Part shown: one piece after another, positions 1 to 9,794 of the stretch
Layout of the letters: each line of letters starts with the position of its first letter
Position numbering within the stretch: position 1 is the stretch's first letter
NCBI GenBank assembly: GCA_014885115.2
Contig: WKLE02001907.1
Location: 7,399 to 35,751 of the forward strand
Length of the DNA: 28,353 nt
Direction: 5' to 3'
DNA from: Asterionellopsis glacialis
Taxonomy: Eukaryota > Bacillariophyta > Plagiogrammaphyceae > Rhaphoneidales > Asterionellopsidaceae
The notes under the pieces: generated by a model
What the model was told of the DNA's origin: nothing
The model's database searches: none
The model's input: only the letters and a program-made list of their open reading frames with translations
Made by a program: the position numbers and the translations under genes

Positions 1-1465
1 CAAGGTATTCAATAGAGCTAGATAAAATATCCCACCAACTAGCTTAACAGACTATAACAATTTCTTCAACCCCCCAAAAATATTTCAAAGAAATTTGGGT
101 AACATTTGCCTACTTTAAAACCTTAGCAGTATTGTTATATTACTATGCTATATTTAAGGATAGAAGAAGCATGTAGTAGGCTTCTACAGATATATCTATT
201 AGGATGCATTTGGAAATAAATATCATAGCTTTCTATGAACACTCCACCAACGATTCATCTACAGTATATCCTAATTATCATGTTTTTATAATCCAGCAAA
301 TAGCTCTAATACTCTCCATTTCATCCAGCAGTTGTACTAGCACCAAGAATTCATAGCAGTTTTCACTTACAGCAGGAAGGAGACTTTACTAGAACCTGCA
401 TATACCATTTCTTTTTCTAATTGAGCATAAGAGGCATTGCAGATTTAAACACTTATCTCTGGTGTGTCCAGGTAAGAAGGATCTTGCAGCAAATAAAGCA
501 ATCCTTTGTTTGTTTGTCCTCTCTCCTCTTTTTCTTTCTTGTATCATCTCCTTTTCTCCTTCTCTGGTTTTTCTCCCTTCACAGTTGAGTGTACTGGTAT
601 GCCCTGCGCTCAAGCAGCAGGTAACAAGTAGACATCATAGTTTTTTCCTATTTCTCTCCCCTTGTCTCTGCCCCATCTCTCCTCACACCAGTTAAAATTG
701 ACTAAAAACCTTTGGTCCTTTTACACTGCATAAAGTGTTCACATTGATCCTGGGGGGCATTACCTTTTTAAAATATAATTTGCTGTACTCTCTAGCTAGT
801 ACTACTACTAATACGAAGTATGTACACCAAATTGTTATTATTTTGATTTGAAAATTTTTTTATTGCTACACTAGGTGTGGTCCAGCATCATCATTATTGC
901 ATAGACAGAACAAACCCTTTTCTCTATTTTTTTCAAGTAATGAAAACTCCTTCATCCTTTTCACCTTTTTTCATGTTACAAACGACGTCTAAACAAGAAA
1001 TTGGAGAAGGGAGGTGGAGAGTCTAATACGAAAACAATATATTGGGAAGCATGTCACACAACACCAAATACGGCAGATACACATGTGATCAAAAAAGAAA
1101 ACTCACGAGAAGGCACTTTTTTTTGTAAAAAAATCACCACAGTGTACATCATATTTTGAGGTTACTTTATCTTTTTTTAAAAGTATATTTATTTATATAT
1201 ATTTATGGATGGCAATCCTTGTACTGTGAATTCTCTGTTCCACTGCAGTGGGAGTCCTGAGAAGGAAAGAAAAAGAGAGAGACACACACAAAGTTTGTGT
1301 GCGTGTGCGTGTGTTTGAGAAAGAGAGAGGAAAATAACCTATATAATTTGTAAACAAGAAAGTTCTTCTTGGTAACTTTTGGTTGGTCCTTTTTCCGGTC
1401 ATTCTTTTGTGTTTTTTTGGTTCGTTGTTGTTCGTTGTTGTTTTAAAAAGAGAAGGGGGGGGTTC
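1..1465. other. Gene-free AT-rich flank
   Basis: I see no convincing gene here. The open frames are short, low in complexity and lie in pyrimidine-rich tracts (for example around 500-560). The stretch from about 1264 to 1332 is simple sequence. Composition is poorer in G+C than the gene-bearing part. It could be an old repeat or ordinary intergenic DNA; no terminal repeats or transposase motifs were recognised. Confidence 0.6.
1264..1332. repeat. Purine/CA-GT simple-sequence tract with hairpin
   Basis: A purine-rich GA tract runs into CA repeats, then GT repeats, then GA again. The core at 1285-1301 is an inverted repeat: CACACAAA, one central G, TTTGTGTG. It lies just past the 3' end of the zinc-finger gene. 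It is probably a microsatellite with no specific function. Confidence 0.7.
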
Positions 1466-2119
1466 TTAGGGTGCCAAGCTTTTCCACCCTGCTATAAATC
1501 CATTGCCCATACATTTCTTACAGCGTTCTTCACCTTCTCCAGAACATACCAAACATTGTTGCCCCCTTGTCAGAATAGTTCCATTGGATAACATGGAAAA
1601 TCCGGTACCATTACAAAAGCGACATTCTAATGTACCTTCACCATGACACGCATCACACTCCCCTCCACATGCAGCAGTCATATCATCCTCCACACCTAAC
1701 TTACATTCCTCTGCTGAATTCATGGCTTGCCACCGCAATTCATATCCCTTGCGCCTATATTCCACATTGTTCTCATTACTATTCGTTTGTTGCGTTGCTT
1801 GTGATTGCGTGGATGATACTTTACTATTGCTAAAAGTTCTCGTTCGAGGTCTTGAATTGGATTGTGATTTTGGCAATCTCATATAATCAATATAACGTGC
1901 CCCATTAGGTGGTAGTGGGTCTTCATTGTCTGGTTTCTTGTCCTTCTTGTTGTTGCTACTGCTACTAGACGACGACGTTGCCGACATTTTACGATTACTA
2001 ACCAAACATGATGCAGGCCTAGAAGGCACGACGACAAATGCCGATGACTGTGAATTCAAACTTGTCATCGTAAACACAACTACTGCCAAAACTGTATTCT
2101 TTCTGAAATGTATCATCAT
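1466..2119 (-). CDS. Plastid-targeted DnaJ-type zinc-finger protein (no J domain)
   Basis: This 217-residue protein ends in a zinc-binding domain with four CxxCxGxG-type repeats (CDACHGEG, CRFCNGTG, CLVCSGEG, CKKCMGNG). That is the arrangement of the DnaJ central domain and of plant BSD2/LQY1-like plastid chaperones. It has no J domain. I chose the ATG at 2119 although the frame stays open upstream, because it starts a clear signal peptide (a basic MMIHFRKN stretch, then a hydrophobic segment) ending in SSA|FVV, the diatom plastid-import motif. A Ser-rich, disordered linker follows. By family analogy it would assist folding or assembly of plastid complexes or act as a thiol-linked chaperone; the client is not visible. 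The gene has a single exon and its 5' end faces the metallophosphatase gene across 1 kb. Family assignment is firm for the zinc domain; the role is inferred. Confidence 0.85.
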   Translation of the reverse strand: MMIHFRKNTVLAVVVFTMTSLNSQSSAFVVVPSRPASCLVSNRKMSATSSSSSSSNNKKDKKPDNEDPLPPNGARYIDYMRLPKSQSNSRPRTRTFSNSKVSSTQSQATQQTNSNENNVEYRRKGYELRWQAMNSAEECKLGVEDDMTAACGGECDACHGEGTLECRFCNGTGFSMLSNGTILTRGQQCLVCSGEGEERCKKCMGNGFIAGWKSLAP

Positions 2120-3131
2120 TATTCTTGTCAACTGCTTAGTTCTCTTATCTAAATTGTGTGTCAACGTATCGAACACCGAGTAGATGGAAAAGTGATGGGG
2201 TGCAGTGGGTGTTCCGTTTCGATGGATGTTGTGCGGAGGAAACAAGTCTTCTCTTCGCTGACAGAGAATTCTTATTGTCGTGAAGAACAATGCCAATCGT
2301 ACACAGTACCAGGTACACTCGGTATCTTCCAATCCAAGTATCACATCACATAGCAGCCATCCAGCCGATTTCCACTCCGAATATTATTTGGGACTGTCTA
2401 TTCTACTGAATTGATGTAAGGAGGCCAAATTGTTCCACTAAAAAAGACATCTGTCGAACAACAGACAAACCTGATTGACCAATCAAATCATCGCAACGCG
2501 TCTCCCAAGGCTTCTGTTTTTACCTTTTGGTACACAACATATCTCTTCCAAAGACATGAATGATAAGGAGTGATGCACCATCGGTTCATGGATGCCGTGT
2601 TATGTATAGATGACGTCGAGGGATATCATGACGTTGATGAATGACGTCCTCAGCGAAAAATCAAATCACCGTGTTTGCTCCGCCCGGGGAAGATTACCGT
2701 GTATTCCGGAAATGGGGGGTTCTTCGCTTCTTTTTGTGCGGGGGTGTTCGGTGTGTTTGAATGTTGAGAAAGCGAACCATAGAACACATACCTTGGTACA
2801 GTAGTATCTAGCCTACATACGTAAAATTTACGTGCGTGTGAAGTGTCAAATCCAACTTGCTGTCTTTCAATCGAGAAAGATGAGGAAAAAATGTGTCGTC
2901 TTGCCAACGCAAATTCAATGGCTCGCATTGAGAAGAATCTTTACCTTCCAAGAACTTGTTAGAGCACCGTTGGATGATTGCAAAGCTTGGTAGTTGATAG
3001 ATTATTGGCCTTACTACTCTCAGCTTTTTATAGTTCTTTGTTGAACTTTTATATAAAAGTAAAAAAACAAAAGAATTACGGTACTCCTAGTATCATTGTC
3101 TTCCTCTTCTCTTTCCTCATCACCCAGGATA
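2120..3131. other. Divergent promoter region, zinc-finger protein and 5'-nucleotidase
   Basis: About 1 kb lies between two divergent start codons. It holds TACCAGGTA at 2307-2315, a CCAAT-type inverted pair (TGATTG, AC, CAATCA) at 2472-2485 and three TGACGT boxes at 2611-2648. Near its right end a pyrimidine tract closes with CAG at 3125-3127, which looks like a splice acceptor four bases before the ATG at 3132, so a 5'UTR intron is possible. I find no supportable gene. Confidence 0.55.
2611..2648. promoter_or_regulatory. Cluster of three TGACGT (CRE-like) boxes
   Basis: TGACGT occurs at 2611, 2629 and 2642 on the same strand, between two divergent genes. In Phaeodactylum, TGACGT-type CO2/cAMP-responsive elements bound by bZIP factors are known upstream of carbonic anhydrase genes. 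The boxes are seen directly; their activity here is inferred. Confidence 0.4.
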
Positions 3132-5718
3132 ATGTTTGTCGGCACGCGACGACGTCACAAAATTCCTAGGCGCCTTTGGAATAAGATTGCAGTGTTATGT
3201 TTCTGTTACTGTATGATATCGTCCTTTCACCACACCGAAACGATTGGTGTGTATGGATTTGCCATTAATGCGAAAACGGCAGGTGGACGTGTACCCTCCA
3301 TACCAGATATGCCATCCTTGGATGATGATGGTACATCACAAGATGGTGCACGATGGAAACCGAAAGAACCTACCTCTTCCTCGGAAGCACGATTAACCAT
3401 TGTTCAAATTACGGATGTCTACACGTTGGAACACTTTGCCTCGTTAAAAACCATGTTGCACGAAACACGTGAAAATTTAAAATCATTTGGCTTCAAAGCT
3501 GCTACGAGTAGTGAATCATCCTCCCCCACCAACTGTGGTGGAGTAATATCCTTATTGACAGGTGATTTCCTTGCACCCTATCTCTTGTCTTCTGTAGATC
3601 GTGGTAATGGAATGATGAATGCTATTGCCAAAACACCAATTGACTATGTGACATGGGGCAATCATGAGGTATGTTATGCACACTGTAGTTTGCTTGTTTG
3701 TGCGTTTGTTTGTTCGTAAAGCACTACATTGGGAACTCTAGAGAGGAGGCTTTTCTTTTGTGTATATGGTTCAATACCTTACATATATGTACTGTATGTA
3801 CACTCTTACCTCTTCTCATGTGCCTTTCTTTTCTTATATTCCTACTGGACTATACGTTTTCTCTCATTAGGCTGACATTGATCATAGGACAGTATGTCGT
3901 CATGTACGTAATTATCCAGGTATATGGCTAAATAGTAATATGCAAGATCATGAAGCCATGGATGCACAAAAACCATTTGATATTGTTGAAATTAGTTCAC
4001 CCGATGGTACCAACAAACGACGAATTGGTTTAATAGCTGTCCTTTCCGATGGTAAGGATCTCTTGTCTTTTTGTAGCATTGCACTTTCTTTTTTACACAC
4101 TATGTACAAGCAAACTGACAAACTTGAATGAAACCTGACCTACTATAATGTTTATATCTTTAAAAAAGATCCTGCCTTGTATGAACAATTTAAAGCACCT
4201 GGTGCATTTGGTGGTGCAACGATACGGGATCCATGGGAAACATTAAAGGAATACAAAGAATTATTAGAAGGGCCTGAATACAATTGTGATGTTGTATTAC
4301 CATTGCAGCATACGTACGTACCTGATGATCATCGTACATGTCGTGAATTTGATTTCCCTGTGGTAATGTCTGGACATGATCATCATCGTGTAGATGAAGT
4401 TATTGATGGTACACGACTTTTAAAACCAGGATTAGATGCGGTGTATGCAACTGTATTAGAAATGTCATGGAATGACAATGATGAGAGCAACACAAAGCCT
4501 CAAATTCGTGCCAGATTTGTGAAATGTGACGAGTGGGAGGCAGATACAGAATTAGATGCTGAAAACGAACGTGCCTATGAAGCTTTGGCACCTTTACGAA
4601 ATACTGAATTAGCACGTGTCCCGCCACCCTTTGAACCGCTTTCCTCTGTGAATAGTCGTGGATGTGTTTGTACCATGGGTAAATTGATATGTTCCTTATT
4701 AAAATCGGCATTGAATACTAGTAGACGACAACGTGCACTTAAGGTTGATGCTGTTATGTTAATGGGTGGTAATATTCGTGGTGGTACTGACTATCCTCAG
4801 GGATCCTTCTTTAGTTTAGAAGCCTTGGAAGCTGAGATTAAGTCAGATGAAACTATAGCTGTTGTCCCTATGCCTGGATGGCTTATTGCGGAAGGTATTG
4901 AAGCTACACATGCAGGGGATCCTATTCCAGGATGGTTCCAATATGATTCAGGTATAATTCAAGAAGAAGAGAGTTCCGAAGAAGGAACACCACCCAAAGT
5001 AACACACATTGCAGGACAACCCATTGATCATGATCGTATTTATCGTGTTGCAACCAAAATTGGTGATTTAACGAATGGTCAATCAGAACCATTAACAAAG
5101 TACTTTACAGAACACCCTGAAAAATTCCCACCCAAGGGTGCCTATGTAAATGTTTATGCGGAACTCATGGGTTTCTTTGCGCGTAATTTATGGCGTAAAA
5201 TATGGGAAGAAATTACCCCAATTCCTGTCGATGATGGTAGCGACGTTGACTTTGCTACGAAGCTGGAAGTTTTGTGTAGTGTGGAAGATTGTCAACCAGA
5301 AAAACGATTAGCAGCAATTAATAAAAATGGTGATGGTGTATTGACAGTGGATGAAATCCACGATGCACTACGCAATGTTGTTGGATTATCAGTGGATGAA
5401 AACGAAAAGTCACTTGCTGAATTTGGTATGTATACATGTACAACATAATGCGATGTCAAATGTTTTTTTCATCGTTCCTTCACACACATGTTTAGTCAAT
5501 ACAATATCTATCAAAATATCTCACTAACAAATCAAACTTTTTCTTATTCTTGTTTTGATGCTCTCCCAGTCTTTTCCTTTGCTGATACAGATAATGATGG
5601 AAAGGTAACACTAAAAGACTTTCAAACATTTTGTTCTGAAATGCCAGCATTGTATGAAAATCAAAAATGGCGTTTAGCTTATCCCAAGCAAAAACGCGTC
5701 GTGAAAGAGGTCGTATAA
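3132..5718 (+). CDS. Metallophosphatase / 5'-nucleotidase with C-terminal EF-hands
   Basis: Four exons (3132-3668, 3871-4051, 4169-5425, 5570-5718; all introns GT-AG) encode about 707 residues. A basic N-terminus and a hydrophobic stretch (about 18-31) suggest a signal peptide or anchor. Calcineurin-like phosphoesterase motifs follow in order: ITDVY near 93-97, GD at 144-145, GNHEAD at 176-181 (rebuilt across the first intron) and GHDHH at 308-312. A 5'-nucleotidase C-terminal substrate domain follows, with a GGNIRGG motif. The end carries two EF-hand loops, NKNGDGVLTVDE (about 624-635, Asn at position 1) and DTDNDGKVTLKD (about 664-675), the second created by joining exon 4. It is probably a secreted or membrane nucleotidase or related phosphoesterase, possibly used in phosphate scavenging and Ca-responsive. 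The substrate is not determinable. A TTG further upstream is not a likely start. Confidence 0.85.
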
Positions 5719-5828
5719 TTAGATTTAAAAAATGAATGTAAGGATGATTCCTTTTTCGTAAGCAAACTTAATTTTATCATTGTATACTTCTCTTCCTCTC
5801 TAGCAGTGTCGTAGCAGCAAGATCAGTT

Positions 5829-7031
5829 TTATTTTAACTTTTGAAGACCTAGCCATCTCATACCAGTAATGGCTAAGATAGATCCTAATAGACCATTTGC
5901 TGTTCGAATAACAAATAGTGAAAGGGCATGGAGGATGGGGTAACCTTTTAATCTGTCGATGATTTTTGGTTCAAGTATACCTGATAAGAGTTGATATCTA
6001 AGATTGCTAGAAACTGCCATGTAGGCTCCCTAAATGGTAAGGTGATGTATATTGAGCACAAACAAACCAAGAATACACGAAAAGATAATGTCATGAGTGA
6101 GTTTAAGCAATGTAGTAAAACAATATCTTTGGTATTGCAGTAAAACAATATTTTGCGAGCAGTGAGATTGTATCTTACAGTGTAGATGCTAGCATACAGA
6201 ACATTCACATTTTGTGTTGCCGCAACAAAGGATGGAACTAGAATGGATCTCAATGTGATCAGGACTATTCTTGAAAAAGATATTTATCAGCGTGAGTAAA
6301 AAAAAATTGTCAGAAAGAGATAATTGAGCTGCATCATACGCCTTTGAAGTACTTACTAGCGGTCGATCCGTACCCAATCATACTTGCAATGATTCCAGCT
6401 CGCATTAAAGATGGCATCGGTGCAATGAGCGATCCCAACCTTTGTGTGAATGTCGGACGAGTCTTTCCATCCATAAGGTATGTTTGAAAAGCATTTGTTG
6501 GAACAAACATCGTTCCAAGTTTGCTTTCGACATTTTTGTTCTTAGAAGTTTTGGAATCCTTGGACGATTGTTGTGATGATGACGATGCCGTGGGAGCTAC
6601 TCTCCACATACTATAATACTTTCCCGCTATAGCTGTCAAAATACCAGCAACAACAAAATCTAATTCCGGAATGAAGCGTGAATTTCCTCGACGATTCAAT
6701 TCTGCAGTAAACTATAATCCACAACAATGATTATTCGCATGTGATATAAAATGTGAGGTAGTGATGGTGGTACTGTACCGACATAACAAAATTATTCTTT
6801 GGACTAGAATAGTGCATGTCTTACCTGTGTACCAGCAGCAACAATAATCTCTACTACCGATTTTTCTGCAAATTGTGGGTCAGCAGCTATCCTTTGCTCG
6901 TATCCATTTTTAAAGTTATCCTTGATTTTGCGAACAGGCGCCAAAACCAAACTGGATGTTTGTTGCGAGAGACCCAAAAGTATGGTGCAGAACATCGACA
7001 AACTTAGAATTGTAAACCTTCTTCCCTTCAT
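5829..7031 (-). CDS. RETICULATA-related (DUF3411) plastid membrane protein
   Basis: I rebuilt this from four minus-strand exons: 7031-6825, 6711-6357, 6264-6179 and 6029-5829. All junctions are GT-AG and the frame is kept, giving 282 residues. The N-terminus is a signal peptide ([10 protein letters not shown] followed by a hydrophobic run to about residue 27), then SSLVLAP, compatible with plastid import although Leu rather than Phe would be at +1. Family signatures match plant RETICULATA/RER proteins: AADPQFAEK, then ELDFVVAGI (first membrane segment), APTAS, and near the end [16 protein letters not shown] and [12 protein letters not shown]. Plant members are chloroplast-envelope proteins that affect leaf mesophyll development and amino-acid homeostasis; the biochemical role is unsettled. 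The first acceptor, TTATAG just before the FTAELN segment, was chosen because the nearer CAG would break the frame. The stop lies 110 bases from the convergent nucleotidase gene. Confidence 0.85.
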
Positions 7032-7814
7032 CGTGCCGTACAGAAAGACGAACGAAGTAAATATACAATGTATTGTTAGGTAAATGCTGCTTTTGAGCTT
7101 GCCCTCCACCTTCAATTGGAAGATGTGTGTTACGTGCGATGATGTATTTTGGTTGGAAAAAATTGTTTCTCTGGTGTTTGGTTGGTGCCTTGATTGGTTT
7201 TGAGTTCATGGGGTAAAACATAAAAGCGATATTACATGGTTAGGGTTCAGGCTTTTCCAATCCGTTTTACTCGTGCTTCCTTCCGAGTAAAATAACGGTT
7301 GGATCACAAGCCACGTCTGTACTTCAATATGTTTTTACTGGCAGTATAATTTATAGAGGTTGCTACGTACCGGTCGACACATCAACCCAAAATGTGGAAA
7401 AACGAGAACTCCTCCGTCTTGCCAGAATTTTCTTCTAGTCCTACACGACTTCTATTGTTGTGGGACTACCAGGTACTGGAAGGATCCACTAGTAGGTCCT
7501 ATTCCTTTAGGTTCCTACCAGGTACGGTCGAACAACGCAGCATGATGCATGTCAAAATCAAACCCGAAGCCCTTTTCTTTCGGTCTCCTAGACATCTCTT
7601 CACACACGAACACTGCGACTTCCCCGTTTACAGTCCACGAAGACATAAAGAACTAGAAAGGAAACAAATCAAGCAAATTTCAAGCAGCAAGAAACACCCT
7701 ACGCCAGACTGACCAGTCAATCTTCCGTTGAGATCTCACGAAATTCTAGCATTGAATCCCATTGAAAAAGAATAATTTACTTCAAAAATAAATAATATTA
7801 AAAAAAAAAGAACT
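7032..7814. other. Divergent promoter region, DUF3411 and 2OG-oxygenase genes
   Basis: It contains two copies of CTACCAGGTA (7466-7475 and 7515-7524) and an AGGTCCTA at 7494-7501 between them. Inverted CCAAT motifs lie near 7168-7200. A 106-codon ATG frame at 7392-7712 overlaps the motifs and resembles no family I know, so I treat it as chance. An A-rich leader precedes the ATG at 7815. Confidence 0.5.
7466..7524. promoter_or_regulatory. Paired CTACCAGGTA motifs
   Basis: Two exact copies of CTACCAGGTA lie 49 bases apart in the divergent promoter, with AGGTCCTA between them. The same 10-mer occurs inside the palindrome at 26921-26941, and TACCAGGTA occurs at 2307-2315. All are upstream of genes. 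A bound factor is inferred, not shown. Confidence 0.35.
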
Positions 7815-9580
7815 ATGCTCAACAAGAATAGCATCAATGCCATAGGGCCATTGAGCGCCTCTCTTTTTGCGGCAACATGTCTTGTCGCACTGTTCAAGTC
7901 TATTTACAAGCCGCAATCATTTTCTAGAATCGAAGTTGATGGATCTGCCAACAATGACAATCACATTACTTATGGTCTTGATATCTCGTGGCAAATCCAT
8001 CGACAGATAAGTGCAAATTATCCATGGCTCCCGCACAACATCGATCCCAAGAACAACCCAAAACCTAAGCTATATGAAGATACGCCCATCCAACCGTTCG
8101 GTGAAGACAGACACCGTGCTTACATGCACCATATAGAAGGATGCCGTAAGTTTTACGGGCCCAATTCTGATCAGTGTGATATCTACGAGTTTGATCGTAT
8201 TCTAATGAACAAGAGACAACCTCAGTCAATGCAAGTAAGTACCTCTATGCGGTACCACACCAACAAAAATGATTATCCTTGATGCTCTTCCTTACATGTC
8301 TATCGTTTCACTCCTCCCTTTCTAGAATTACACTGACATTGGTTTCATGAAAGTTCAAGCCCCCGAAAAAATTGCCAGACTTATTAAAGATTTTTGGGAA
8401 AAGAATAAGGATAAGCAAAAACTTGAGATTTGGCCAACTGGTAACATCTATGTTAATCACTGGGAAGCACCTACAAATATGGTTAGTGTGGATGACAAGG
8501 GCCTACGTGGGAGTGGTTCAGCCTTAAAAAAGGCCATTTGGCAAGAGTTGCATGGAACAATCGAAGATTGGACTGGTGAAGTTATTTCACCCACATCCAT
8601 GTACGGCATTCGCGTTTACACAAGTAAGTACTTTTCTTTTAAGTTCCGCAGCATAAGTTCTCTGATGTGCAGTTGCCAGAATAGCTCCGAATATGTACAA
8701 ATGCTGACTTTCTAACTACTTGTCTTGGTTTATCGTGCCTTTTGAAAACATTTCAGATAATACAGTTATTACTCCACATGTTGATAGGCTTCCGTTGGTA
8801 GTGTCTGCTATGGTAAATGTAGCACAAGATGTAGAAGAAGACTGGCCTTGTGAAGTATATGACCATGATGGTCAAGCACACAATGTCACCCTACATCCAG
8901 GAGAAATGTTGCTATTTGAAAGCCACTCCATCTTGCACGGAAGACCCTTCCCTCTCAATGGAAAGTACTACGCAATGCTTTTTATCCACTTTGAACCTAC
9001 TGGCCATTCTTTACGCCACGATGTAGAAGCATCTGATGACGACGTAGAAACACAATACAAACAGCATATAAAGGAAGGACATGGCGGACAATCTTCAGAA
9101 GGAACCAGCACACTCCCTCCATACATAAAGCGCTTTAGTCCTGAGGAAGTGCATTGGCAACAGCTGCACCCCAACGGGTGGAAACGTGAAATTGAAATAG
9201 AGAAATATTTTCCAGATTATTCCCCACACCATTCACCTAAAGTGGAACGAACCAGTAGTCAACAGGCTGCTCGATCGGGTGATGTTGAAAAGCTTGAACA
9301 AGAATTAGCTAATGCACAGGCACATGTAGTAAATGAGCGCGATGAAATGGGATGGCAGCTGATGCATGAGGCAACTATGAGCGGTAAGGTGGAGGCAGTC
9401 AAACTCTTGGTGCACAATGGTGCAGATGTAAATACGCGAACTAACGGAGGAATGGGAGCAACACCTCTGTGGCTTGCCATAAGAGAGTTTGGGAAAAACC
9501 ATAAAATGGTAAACTACTTGAAGAGTCTAGGAGCTCTATCCGTGCCTCCAGAGAGAGTACCTGGAGGATCCGAGCTCTAA
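7815..9580 (+). CDS. 2OG-Fe(II) oxygenase-like (prolyl-hydroxylase-type) protein with ankyrin-like tail
   Basis: Three exons (7815-8234, 8326-8623, 8757-9580; GT-AG) give 513 residues. A hydrophobic segment near residues 10-27 suggests a signal anchor, so the rest may lie in the secretory lumen. The central domain has a dioxygenase metal-binding layout: PHVDR (His247, Asp249), then a PGEMLLFESHSILHGRPF block whose distal His (300 or 296) and Arg302 fit the metal and 2-oxoglutarate ligands. The PHVDR motif sits just past the last splice junction, which supports the exon model. The C-terminal part (about 420-513) looks like two ankyrin-type repeats, with AARSGDVEKLEQ and LMHEATMSGKVEAVKLLVHNGADVN-type helices. 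Similar proteins are frequent in stramenopiles, but the substrate is unknown and hydroxylase activity is inferred from motifs only. Confidence 0.75.
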
Positions 9581-9794
9581 CGCAGAAAGGTTTTCTATTG
9601 TTAAGAGTTCTGTATCTTAGATGTTTTAACTTATACATATTGTAGACTAAAATTGATATCAACAATTGTACACTGTCCCTTACTGCTAATGGGTTTGGAA
9701 CAAGGAATCTTAATGTATAAATACTGTTCTTTGTATTATTGGTATGGCATGATTACGAAACCTGTGGCTGTGTCCAACCTGCTTAAATCTCTGC

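Noticed and set aside
462..695. Hydrophobic plus-strand frame in the left flank
   Set aside because: Its Leu/Phe/Ser richness comes from a pyrimidine-rich tract; no supporting context.
1466..2344. Longer start for the zinc-finger gene
   Set aside because: The extra 75 residues precede a clear signal peptide, which must be N-terminal to work; read as 5'UTR.
7392..7712. 106-codon ATG frame upstream of the oxygenase gene
   Set aside because: No protein-like pattern, overlaps repeated promoter motifs, and no plausible splice into the downstream gene was needed.
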